NCBI GenBank assembly: GCA_033439265.1
Contig: JAVTVX010000001.1
Location: forward strand, 20,540,608-20,604,607
Origin: Dillenia suffruticosa
Taxonomy: Eukaryota > Streptophyta > Magnoliopsida > Dilleniales > Dilleniaceae
Length of the DNA: 64,000 nt
Direction of reading: 5' to 3'
Numbering within the stretch: the first letter of the stretch is position 1; each line of letters begins with the position of its first letter. This document shows positions 35,317 through 46,976 of this stretch, piece by piece. The notes below the pieces were generated by a model. The model saw only the letters and a program-made list of their open reading frames with translations. It was not told the origin of the DNA and did no database searches. The translations under genes were made by a program, and so were the position numbers.

Positions 35317-37465
35317 AACTAAGGGACCAAAAAGCAAAGAGAATTGACAAGATGTGAAGTCTATGATTGGAGAGCTTTTTGAAGAAGAAGAAGAAGAAGA
35401 AGAAAGAAAAGAAGGAGAGAGAACAAAAGTTGATCTCTTTTATGAAAGGTCTAGTAGGGTTGTATGGTTTGCTAAAGCTAGAAAACACCATTATATGTCC
35501 CCACATTTTTCACATTTAGAAATCATAGCACCAAAAAGAAAGGGTGAAAATGAAATCATGCACATGGCATACAGACTTCCCATTCTCATCTAACTGGACT
35601 GTCGCGGTCGATTTAGAGAGAGAGATCTCGAATTTTTTAAGGAGTGCATGTAGCACCTTTGACAATTCTTTTATGATTAAAAATATATATATATTTATAT
35701 TCAATCTAGTTAAATTTAGTACATCTTAACATTTTACCAATGGCAAAAAAATTATAAAATTTTGTAAATAAAAATCAAAATTATTCGAAAATTTTTAAAA
35801 ATAATTTTAAATATTAATAATTTTTTGTGATACGAATAATATCCAAGGAGTGAGGGTATGATTCACATGCTTTTCCAGTTTGCTTATATGTCAATATCAT
35901 CGAGGCCATCTTATTTTATTTATTTCTGTTTAATCAAACTTGACGTCTTGATTGATAATCCAAAATGAGGACCCATTACCCCTCTTTGCATTTTGGACTT
36001 TTTTTTATTTAAAAAATATAATTGAATGGTTCTAGGAGCTTTCGTTATAATTAGTTTAGTGGTGTGTTTTCCGGTTAACTTTTTTTTATTTTTTTATTTA
36101 AAACTAATGTGTGATTTTTATGCCTTTTTTATGAAAGTATCCTTTGACTCCGCCTGCACAATTTGGGGAGAGAGAGAGATGTCCACGGGGAGAAAGAGAA
36201 AGGGCACGAAAAGGGGGAGAGAGAAAGAAGAGATGGGTAGCGGGAAAAAGAAGAAAGAGGGGAAAGAAAGTGGAGAGAGCGAAGGGGGGACTAATCTGCA
36301 ACAAAATAAAGTTTGTGGGAAAAAACACCACTGAGAAAAGACTCTCAATCTTGGCCGACAACTCCAAACTAAGGAGGCACCTTACCAAGCTCCTTGGCAT
36401 ACCCCCGATTTGTCCCAATCTCACGGATTTTGTTCCCTCTACCATGATTTCCTAATTTTTCTTTGAACTATATATTCTTTTGGCGGTAAAAATATATATA
36501 ATATCACTGCGAGGTAAACTCATGAAATATAATTTCACTATTAAAGAGAGTTGTGGGCAGAGAGAGAGAGAGAACCCTCACAAAAGTGGATCAACCACAT
36601 GGTCAACCACATTTAGAGGGAAAAAATAAAGAATAATAAAAATATTTTTATTTCATGGATTTTTCCTCTTCTACAAGTGGGGCAAACTATAACATCATCG
36701 TAGCAGACAATTTTCCTTAATAATGTGTATAGTTTAAATTGGATATTTTGTTACTCGTAAAGAACTGAAATAATGATAATGGAAAAATAACCCTACTTAT
36801 AATCTCATCTCATTTTTCCAACAAAAAAAAAAAAAAAAAAAAAACCTCATTTCTTCTTAGCTAAATCACATATTGAATATCATTAATATATATTTTCAAA
36901 ACAGATATCAAAAGAATCAATTCTTAAATTGAATCTCATAACTTTTTGAACTGAATTAATTGAGTTATTAGATACTGATATTCAAGTACAAAAAAACAGT
37001 AATATATTTTTAAGCTTCAAGGGAATAATAAAAGACCAATTCGACATTAAAATTTACAGAACCATGATCCTCATTCTCCACAAAATTCCCACACCCCTCC
37101 CCCCACCCCAAAAAAAATTGGTGCCAAATGAATCTCAATTCACATAAAATCAATAAGGTTTTGGCCATTAAAATAATTAATTTTTCACATTCACCTTAGT
37201 GTCATTAATCATGCCTCAAATTACGATTAGCCATCACCGAGGCAACATGGTCTAGCCTCACACATTGTTTGTGTAGGATCGTCTTGTACAATTTTGTCCC
37301 TTCCATGAAGGTGTCTAAATCATTAATTTATGGCTACCCATGTTGAAGTTCTGTAGATTTTAAAGCTCTTCCGCACCATAAATGGCCCCTCATATTTCAT
37401 ATTCAAAAATCATCTCACACTGGAAAATCTTTTACGTTACAGAAAAAAAAAAGGGTGAAAATGTT

Positions 37466-37640
37466 TTTTTTTATCGATTAGTATTTGAACTTTATTCAAA
37501 TAATTCGATTCAAGTACTATGGAATCTATTAAAAAATTGACTCTTTCAAATTTTATTTTTCCATTTTCATAGATTGATCCCAAAATCTATGGTTAATAGA
37601 GTGTAATATTCTATTATTACTACCATGAAAGTTTGATAAG
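37466..37640 (-). repeat. Degenerate SINE remnant
   Basis: A T run is followed by ATCGATTAGTATTTGAACTT, AAATAATTCGATTCAAGTAC, and later TAGATTGATCCCAAAATC in the B-box position. No target duplication was found. Confidence 0.55.
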
Positions 37641-37985
37641 GTGGACTTTAGTATTTTCCTATTGGAAATACTACTATTATATTTTGTAAACAAATATAAA
37701 ATTCAAAATAAAAAAAAGTTGTAAACAAACATAAAATTTTAATTAAAAATACTATTATAATATTAATTTTTTAGTAAATATAATAACTACTCAACCCCTA
37801 CCTAACATGACATTTAAGTATTGAGGGCATGATTCACATGGTTTTCCAGCCCTCTTACGTATCAATATCATCATTTAATTAAAAAGGACTATTACAATAT
37901 TAATTTTTTATTAAAAATATTACTACTTGAGCCTTTCCCAAATGAAGCTTGTCTTACTCAGACATAAAACAACCCCAACCCAACT

Positions 37986-38238
37986 CGACATCTAAATATT
38001 TTTTTTTATCATATCTTAGACATTATTCGATATATGAGGTTTTATCCTAATTAATCCGGATTGACCGTTACAGTGATTTCTTTTAGAGGACGGGTCTCCC
38101 AACAGGAAACGCTCCATACATATAAGCGTTCGATATTTTTAACGAGAGTCGAATCTCAATCATGCTTAAAAGTACTCAACTTTATATCCAATTAAGCCAA
38201 TGGTAATGATTCACATGAGGCCCCGACATCTAAGTATT
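37986..38238 (-). repeat. SINE copy with 15-bp target duplication
   Basis: CGACATCTAAATATT (37986-38000) and CGACATCTAAGTATT (38224-38238) flank a 223-bp element. Read on the minus strand, it has an A-box-like TGGCTTAATTGG, a B-box-like GAGATTCGACTCTC, the shared body TTGGGAGACCCGTCCTC and GGTCAATCCGGATTAATTAG, and a short A tail. Confidence 0.88.
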
Positions 38239-39055
38239 GAGGACATGATTCACATGGTTTTCCTATTCTCTTACATGTCAATATCATCATGCTCATCCCT
38301 TTTCTTTTTCCAAAACATCATTATTAATAATCCAAGAAGAGGACCCATTGCCCCTCCCTATATTTTTCACCTTTTCTTTTCTTTTTTTCCATTTGAATTT
38401 TGTATGAATCCCCACTTGAAGTCGACCCAATCTCCTTTCATGTCATTTTTTCTTTGAATTATATTTACCCTTTTGGTGATAATCCAAAAAACTTATATAC
38501 CCTTTTGTATTAATTTCAATGCTAGGTTAATCTTTTTCATCTCACGGATTGTTCTTGTTGTACAAGTGAAGGGTTACTGTCAAACTTCTTTATCTAAGTA
38601 AGATTATAATAATAGATTTATCTATTAAAGAATTATGATTTTTATCAGTTATATCGCATAGATATTTCTGTGGATAATCTCTTCTGATTTTCTTGGCAAG
38701 ATAAAACTAAAAATGAACCCTCTACTCTTCTCAGCAAAATCACATCTTCTTCTAATATTATAATTTAGTCTTGTTCTATTAATGGTATTTTTTACGATAT
38801 GACAAAAAGCAAAAGTTAGGGTTGCAAAGTAAAGACCTTGAAAACCCATAAATGATAGAGGTTGTGACCTGTAGTAACAAAAGACAATAAACCATAATGT
38901 CCAATAGCAAGAGACACTAAAATATTTATTTAAAGTACTTTTTATCAAGTTCGAGTGACCCTATATTGCCATATGTTTACTTGAATTTGTTTCGGTTTGT
39001 CCTCATTATGCAACCTATTTTTCCTTCTCAAGTTTTTGGTCATGTTGTGGACTGT

Positions 39056-39058
<3 letters not shown>

Positions 39059-39137
<79 letters not shown>
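39059..39137 (+). repeat. Compound (GT)n(GA)n microsatellite
   Basis: About 50 bp of GT repeat passes directly into about 28 bp of GA repeat. Confidence 0.95.
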
Positions 39138-39703
39138 TATTTGATAGGATATTATCCTAAAAGTAACTTGGATGGAAATAGGACGACATATCAGATTTCT
39201 CGAATTTTTGGAAAGCTCATACGTGTGGGAAGGTGTATTCATTCTCTCCTTCTCCTTCTGCTTTGGTTCATCTTCTGTTAAGAGACGAGACAACCTACCT
39301 CCTTGCCGTACTGTATTGTGTAGTTTAGTCTAGTCCGTTGCTTTCTTTTGTTGAGTTTTTAACCCCAAAAGGATATCCTACAGAATATATTGGGTAACCC
39401 TTCGACTGAGAGGGGGGGAATACATACATTTCTAGCAAAGCACAGCTCAAGATATATTAGAAATAGTAAGTTTTATTTCATCCTGCAATTTGGTTCAATT
39501 AAAAGTACACATACTATGGTCTCGCCCGAACGCCCACTCCTCCATCACCTCAACCATGTCCACACATCCCCCCATTCGAGACATTATTCAACTCTTTGGG
39601 AGCCTCCATTTCCAGCCCAACAAGGAAGCCAGATCAAACACTAAATACATCTTATGTAGAAAAATGTAACCTTGGAGGACCATGCAACAATTTAGATTTG
39701 ATC

Positions 39704-42700
39704 TCATAGCCGAGAAATTGCTTGCTCCTTGGGCGAACTCTGTAAATGTACCATAATTTCAAGTATCAGACGAGCAACATCAGTAAGAACATGCTCCAGC
39801 ATGCTCAACTTAACAAATATTAAAAAATAATTCTATCTAGTATTAGTAATGTAGGTATACCAAGTATCATTTAAGCCCAATCAAAATGTTTCTACCAGCA
39901 TTATCTTCACAAATTTGTAGGGATCTTTTTCCTTTTTCAAGTTTCTGGGCTTTTTTATTGTGGCTTTGATCTAAGATAGCGTTCGGTTCAAAGTACAACA
40001 AGAAGTGATGAGGAAACAAAGACAGACGACAGAAGAGAGGAGACAAAAATTTTTGAAAATGCATGGTGGCAAAGTTATAAAAAATAATTTTATCAAATTT
40101 TCCATCTCCGTCCCCCTAGAAAGGAGGTACAAAAATTTGACTCACTTTTATTTGGGAGAGATGATTTTTTAATTTTGTCTAAACTAAACATGATCTTTTC
40201 TTCCTCATATGTGTTCCTTCCGCAAACCAGGTTTCTAGAACTAGTCCTTGATGATCTGCGTCGGTATTTTCTACAGCACTAACTATGTGATTTTCATCAC
40301 TCAGCAACCCCCCATAAAAAATACAAAATTAATTAAATGCCCATGAAAAACTCCAATCATATAGCCCGGAATATGTCCGTATTTGCAGGATGTAGCGATG
40401 GGAATGAAGATTGCTCCAATGCTACAAGGGTCATCCCTCTATATAAAGCTGATTTATATCTTGGTTTTTTTCTTTACCGTGTTGAGCAGAAGAAATTGAT
40501 GTAGCGAAGCAAATGAAGATCGCTCCAATGCCACAAGGGGCATCCATCTATATAAAGCATATTTATTGCTTAGTATTTTCTTTTTTCTTTTTTTTTTTTT
40601 GGTACGATGGCTTGGCCACCAACCCAGTATCCGGAGTTTCACCCCGACTAATCTAGATCGACCGCTTGCAGAGCCCACTTTTGGGGGACAGGTCTCCCAG
40701 CGCTGATTTTTCCGTTCCCATGGGGATCGAAACTCCGATCATTGTTAAGGGACGTCAATTTCTGAACCAACTGAGTCATGTTGGTTACTTAGTATTTTCT
40801 TTAGTATGGTGAGGCGGGAGAAATTCTAATGCATTTTGTCATTCTAAATTGCATACAATATATATAAAGCATTTTTTTATTTTCTTACCAATGAAGCTCC
40901 TTTGGAAGCTCTTTCAGCCAAGTAGGTGCAGGGCTTGAAGAAGTCACCATACATCAAAGTCCATTCCTGCAACCTTGAATAAATGTACTTCGATCCAAGA
41001 TTATCAGCCCAAAACATGATTCCCCCCCTGAAAAAGAAACAAATCACATACATCAACACTTAACAGAGGAAAGATTATAGTACTAACTGCTTGATCTTGC
41101 GAGAAAGAGAAATCTAGCTGACTGCAGGATATACCAACCTGTAAGGTGGGAAACCCATGCCCATAATACCAGCAATGTCAAGGTCTGCGGCCTTGACTGC
41201 AATGCCTTCATCAAGGACACGGCAGGCCTCGTTCACAACTGGAAGGAATACAAACTCTACAATGTCCTTGTCTGACAACTTTACCAACTGTGTTCAAGTT
41301 AAAAACAAAATGAGAATACGACTTTGTGTTCACAATCATGTTGACATATCACATTTTTGTTTCACAAATAAATAAAGATGGGATGATTGTCAAATCCTGT
41401 TTGAGTTGCCAAGGATCGAACTCCAAAAGGGATAGAGATTTACTTAAATATCAGACTCATCTACATTATTCTTGCAGAAGTGTTGCCTCTGCCCCCATTT
41501 ATAAATCTCAATTGCAAGGAAAATGTATTTTCTTTGTAAAATTTTTTAGATATCCCTATGTAACATATCAACCTTAACAAAAGACTATGAATTCTCTTGC
41601 AGCTTTTTCATCCTTTGCCCTACATTTCAAACAGCAAAACCCTAAGGATTTTGATTTGACAATAAAAGTTGAAGCTTAAAGCATTAAATAATTATGTCAT
41701 CCATGGCTAAGTCAAAAAAAGACCATAAACCCCTCCCTCACAAACCCCACCCCCTCCCCAATCCTCTCTCCCCAATCCGAAAATAAAGAAAAATCCGAAA
41801 CCTCATATTTCATGAAAACGCAGTGAAGTACAACCAAGAATAAAGGAATGGAAGGGCAAGGTTATTATTGAGAGAGAGACAGAGACGGACAGACAGAGAC
41901 AGAGACAGACAGACAGAGAGAGACCTTAGGGTCAATGCCGACACCAGAAATCTGCCTGGACTTCTCAATGTATTTCTTAATTTCAGGATCTGGACTAGCC
42001 TTGCGTTTATCATCATACTTGTAGAAACCCTTACGTGTAGTTTCTCCTGAATAGACATAAAGTAGATTACCACCAAGATACAAAGAGCAACCCTCAAGTG
42101 ATGCAAACGAAGCCCCTAATATTTAACAAGATCGGAGTTACACCTGCTCTCTTATCCTCTTGCATGAGAGGAATTAACATTGATTTATAGACTCTCTCAG
42201 GGAAATTCTCGACATATTGCATTCCAGTTGCAACCGCAACACCAAAACCAACCAGGTCAGCCAATCTACATCAACAAAATGTTAGCAACACTTGGAAACA
42301 TAACAGTTTCAAAATCAATAATAGCAAAATATATTTATCAATCATAAAAACATTTATGCACCTGAAAGGTCCCATTGGCATTCCAAATTTGGTGACTGCC
42401 TTGTCAATCTGATAGACATCTGCACCACGTTCAACCAGCAAAATCGCAGATTGTGTGTATGGGAAAAACATCCTATTGACAGCAAAGCCAGTGCAATTTC
42501 CAACCACAACTGGTGTTTTCTTGATTTTTTTTCCAACATCTAGTAAGTCGACAATAACTTGGGAAGATGTCCTTTCAGTACGAACAATTTCTAAAAGTGG
42601 CATGACATGGGCCGGGCTGCATCACAACATATATGATTATTGAGTCAATAAACAAAGACTCGTGAAAAACTATACCAAAAACTCACCTAAAAAAGTGGGC

Positions 42701-45700
42701 TCCAATAATTCGGTCTTGGGACTTGGTCTTCTGGCCAATCAGATTTAAATCAATAGTGGATGTATTGCTGGCGAGTATGCAATGAGGAGGGCAATACTTT
42801 TCAAGGTCTGCAAAAATTTGTTGCTTTAGAGAGACATTTTCAATAACAGCCTGTCCAAACACAAATAACAAAGTAATATTAGATGGACTGATTACTTTCA
42901 AGTGCAGCAGACCTAGACAAACAAGCATAACAAACCAACAAGATTCCATGCTAACCTCAACGACCATATCCACATCTCTAAAGCCTTCATAGTCAAGAAC
43001 ACCCTTGATAAGAGACATGCTTTTTTCAAACTTCTCTAGAGACATCTTTCCCTTCTTAACACGGCTTTGCAAATTGGCTGCACAAAACCACTATGTCAAA
43101 ATCACACAACCCTTTAATACAGCGTAATGCTTCACTGGAGTATCAGTTCTGACCTTTAACTCTATCAAGCCCAGCCTGCAAAAACTTATCATTTACTTCT
43201 TTAAGTAGCACTGGGTAATTGCTCAGAATCAACGCAGTTGCTATTCCAGAGCCCATCAATCCTCCACCAAGGATAGCAACTTTCTTAACTCGTCTTGGTA
43301 CCAAACCTCGATTTGTAACACCAGGAACCTAGTTACAGGAGTTTATTGTTAGCAAATTAGGTGCATTGGTTCCAAGAGTCATGACCATCGGAGAAAAGCA
43401 ATTGTCCTTAAACATGAACTCAGCTCTGGAGGAAAAAATAAAAGTCTAGAAAATCAGACTTGAAAAAACAAATATAATAGAAAAATTAATATAATCATTC
43501 TGTGATTTTAGACCACTAAACTCCTCGTGAAGCCTTCCAGAGTAACGTAACAAGAAACAACTCTGTATAGTGTTGTACTATGCCTTTTGAAATCTAATAT
43601 TGTGAGGCTATCAAAGACAAGGACTTCTAAAATGTTTGGAATAATCAGTCACCACCTGAACCAAAGTCCAGCATCAAACAGGAATATCTAAGCACATCTG
43701 CTAAAATGGGAAATTTTCCATTGGCTGCAATTTTCAATAAAGCATCACATTCTTTATTCCTTAATTCATAGAATATAGCTAAATTTATTCAAACCTTTGA
43801 GGTTCCACGTTGAGCAAAGAAAACATGGACCAAGCTCTTGCAAGTGTCAGAATGTAGAAGTACTTGAAAACCTTCGACCTCCTGCAAAAAAATAGAAATG
43901 TCATCATATGATCATGGATTCCCCTTAGTCAAAACCAAAATGAGTGGAGAAAGCTAATATTAAGAACCTTCCAGAGCCCAGCACGAGGACCAGCAACTAT
44001 ACCCTCTTCAACAACATCAATGCAAACTAATGGGTGCTTGAGATTAGGAGCCTGTTTCCGAGCCTGGGCCCTTGCAAACTTAAGGATCTCTCTGGCCTCC
44101 CCCAGGGGCTCTATCTTGTCAGTCTTGTAAAGACTAGCAACCCAGGGTCTTCTACGTTCTAAAATATCAAGAGCCCATCGCCGAGCAGTACTGATTAACT
44201 CCTCTGATGAAACTATGGCATCCACAAGCCCTAGAGTGTGAGCCTCCTCCCCTTTAACTGGTTTTGAGGTCTTTTTTAAGAGATACAAAGTGAGAAAGTG
44301 AGTGGATGATACATAAAAACTTCTATACAATGCATAAGGCTAGTACCTAAATCATGTGCAAAGGGCAATAAGAAGCAACAAAACATACCAGCATCATTTC
44401 AAGGGCCTTGGAGAGGCCAACAAGACGTGGAAGGCGCTGCGTTCCTGAAACAAAAAGCATGCCAATGATGCCACTCTGCTTCACTAAGCACTATTTATAT
44501 ATTTTGCAAAACTGCCATTTTTGAAATTTTTGAAAGGGAATAAATCAACGAGGGAATAAATCAACAAGGATGTTGCTGACATCTCTTCTGTTTGTTCAAG
44601 TTCATGCTACATGGACACTTCTAGAAATAAATATGCAGTGTGAGACCAAATTCTTAGACATAATTCGATACTACAGTTTGCAACTTAAAATAGTGAAAAA
44701 TATTTATAACTTGTACATGTCACCAAATCCGTGCCATGCCCATCCCGTGTCCATGCCCATGCTTCATAGGTTGTGAACTTTATCTAGTCTTACAAGCTAA
44801 AGATATAAAGGCCACATAAGCAAGTATTAACAAGTCTAAACTTTGTCACAAAACCATCATGTTGACACCAGTTGTGCCCAACATCTATTGCTCAAGAAGA
44901 AGCCAAGAAACCAGATGCCAAAGCATGCATAGGAAAAATATTGACACAAGTATTATTGTGCTCAAACAGGTAACCATACCTCCAAATCCCGGTATTATCC
45001 CAAGCTGAAGCTCTGGCAGACCGAGTTGAGCTCTAGCTGTAGATATCCTTGCATGGCATGCCTAATATGGCATGAAACTTAAGTTGATATAAGAAGCCCA
45101 TTCTACAAATATATATATGTAAATATGTATATATTTACACACAATTTCCAATTCAATGTGATGCAAGCACATACCATTGCAACTTCTAGGCCTCCACCCA
45201 GGGCAAGGCCATCAATAGCAGCAACGGAGGGCTTACTTGCAGCTGAAAAGCAGTCAAAAAGGCAAATAATCGAAACATAAACCAGAACCCACCAAAAACC
45301 AAGCAACATTTTTTATCGTAAAAGGCCAAAATAACTTTTAAGAAGATTAAAAGGGTCAATATAAATCTACCACCTTCTACTGTATCCGTGAGGACTTCAA
45401 CTGATACGAAACCAGGCTTTGGTGCAACAGCTGTAGAAAAAAGAGAGAAGCAATTTTAAGAAAGACACAGGAATATGCTATTAGATTATAAATCACCATG
45501 GCCAAACATACTCTTCCCATCTTGGACTCCACCGAATGCTGTAATATCAAACCCACCAGAAAATTTTCCCTTTGCTCCTGTGTGAGTATATATAAACTTT
45601 AGTCCAATATCTCAGTCATATACAGAAGTTAACAAACTGATAGGCTACAGGCCTGTAATACCAACCAGTAACAACAATAGCCTTTACATCATTCCTTCGT

Positions 45701-46976
45701 AAGGCTTCATCGTAATTGACTTTTAAGCTGTGTAACACTGCAAGTAATGGGAGAAAAAAGAAAACAATTATCATTTGGATCGCATGAATTCCTTTAATAA
45801 CGGTCATGAGAAATCCACAGCTAGCAAGGCTTCCATAATAACTCCCACTTACAAAACCATCACTCCTAAGTCTTAAAAAATCTTTAACTAGAAGCTACCT
45901 CACTACATCCCATGTAAAAACATCTCCTAGCCAACTACCATATACTCCAAGATTTATCCGAAATTCATGCAGTATGAAAAAGGGAGTAAAGAATTACACC
46001 TGCCGCCGTTATTTTATACTAGTTAAAACATTTGAGCATTATATGTAGCTTGCTGTTGTTCGCAGCCTGAGTTTCACATTCCTTTCATAAAAGCAGCTCT
46101 TCTCACTATAAATGAGGTAAGATTATCGACACATTGCCTACACTTGACCCAGGTGCGATGCTTCACATGAGGTGATTTTTTTTTTTTTTTTTGTGTTTTT
46201 TCAATAAATGGCGCAGTAAAAAGTGATAATCTTCCAAAGTGAACCCCAAGCCAAAAGTAAGCTCCAAATTGCAAAATCTACCATAGGGTTTTTCCTCACA
46301 TAATTTCTTTTTTTTTTTATCCTTCTTTGTTTCGGGTTGTGGCCTTGTGGGGTTGGAATGCATCAATCATTAGCATTAATCCGTGATTGTGGCTCGAATT
46401 AATCAGCTTTTATATTTTAATTTAATATCTAAAACAAGTATTAGCTCAATATGTAGACCTAATTTTTTCAACAGTTCCGTAAACAGCTATAGAAAATAAA
46501 CTGAAGGAAGGCCGACATAAAACAATTGCAGCACCAAACATATCCTGCGCAATTTTTTCCTAGTACTTGACGTCTCCGAAACCCAAGACGAAAGACACAT
46601 CGCACAATTCATAAATCAGATTTTTATTAGAATTATACAGGTGCATGTACGGGAACAATCATAAAGAATCCCAAGATTATATGAAGACGACAAGAAAAAA
46701 GAGGGATGATCTTAAACAAAATGGTCAACATTGCTTGTGAATAAAAGGAAAAAAAAAATTTTAAATTTCTCCTGCTCCTACTCCAAAATCTAATAGCAGA
46801 ATCTCAAATTATAATCTCAATGATTGATCATACAGAAGAAAGCAAGTCAAATTGGGGAAATGAGAGAGATAGAGAGTACCATCAAGAGATAGAGAATTGA
46901 CAGGAGGATTGATGAGCGTAATAACAGCAACCCCATCAGCTCCAACTTCAAGCACTGTTCTTCCTTTCTTGTCCAT
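39704..46976 (-). CDS. MFP2: Peroxisomal fatty acid beta-oxidation multifunctional protein, MFP2-like, 18 exons
   Basis: The enzyme carries 2-trans-enoyl-CoA hydratase and L-3-hydroxyacyl-CoA dehydrogenase activities. Exons in coding order: 46976-46880, 45737-45666, 45577-45512, 45430-45374, 45242-45175, 45061-44980, 44444-44389, 44270-43968, 43881-43795, 43328-43154, 43077-42956, 42850-42687, 42616-42362, 42265-42144, 42046-41925, 41287-41139, 41027-40889, 39739-39704. They give 723 residues with all phases matching (Arabidopsis MFP2 has about 725). The hydratase catalytic glutamates are E117 (GGGLE) and E137 (LPELQLG). The NAD fold is GGGLMGSG at 317-324, and the dehydrogenase His is H453 in FFSPAH. 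The C-terminal SRL is a peroxisomal targeting signal. It lies on a 36-bp last exon, 1.15 kb beyond the previous one. The exon 2 donor (GTTGGT) is weak but the only one that keeps phase. Sequence blocks favour MFP2 over AIM1. Confidence 0.95.
40389..40825. repeat. 109-bp tandem duplication in the last MFP2 intron, second unit split by a SINE
   Basis: Unit 1 is 40389-40497 (GATGTAGCGATGGGAATGAA to AGAAATT). Unit 2 is 40498-40583 plus 40803-40825. Taking out the SINE and one target duplication leaves 109 bp in unit 2, the same as unit 1. The duplication therefore came before the SINE. Confidence 0.88.
40584..40787 (-). repeat. Best-preserved SINE copy, with perfect 15-bp target duplication
   Basis: CTTAGTATTTTCTTT occurs at 40569-40583 and 40788-40802. 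Read on the minus strand, it has an A-box TGACTCAGTTGGTTCAG, a B-box GGAGTTTCGATCCCC, the body GCTGGGAGACCTGTCCCCC and GGTCGATCTAGATTAGTCGG, and an A-rich tail. At 204 bp it is a good reference for the family. Confidence 0.95.

Larger units (their letters stand above)
35317..39703. other. Intergenic region between SWEET and MFP2
   Basis: This 4.4-kb stretch contains a GA/purine-rich part (36.17-36.29 kb), an A run (36.82-36.84 kb), SINE copies (about 36.88-37.01 forward, 37.47-37.64 and 38.00-38.22 kb reverse) and a GT/GA microsatellite. A GAA tract lies at 35383-35404. The upstream end should hold the SWEET promoter. No gene was recognised. Confidence 0.6.

Noticed and set aside
38966..39293. 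Frames with long Cys-Val or Thr-His repeats
   Set aside because: They are translations of the GT/GA microsatellite.
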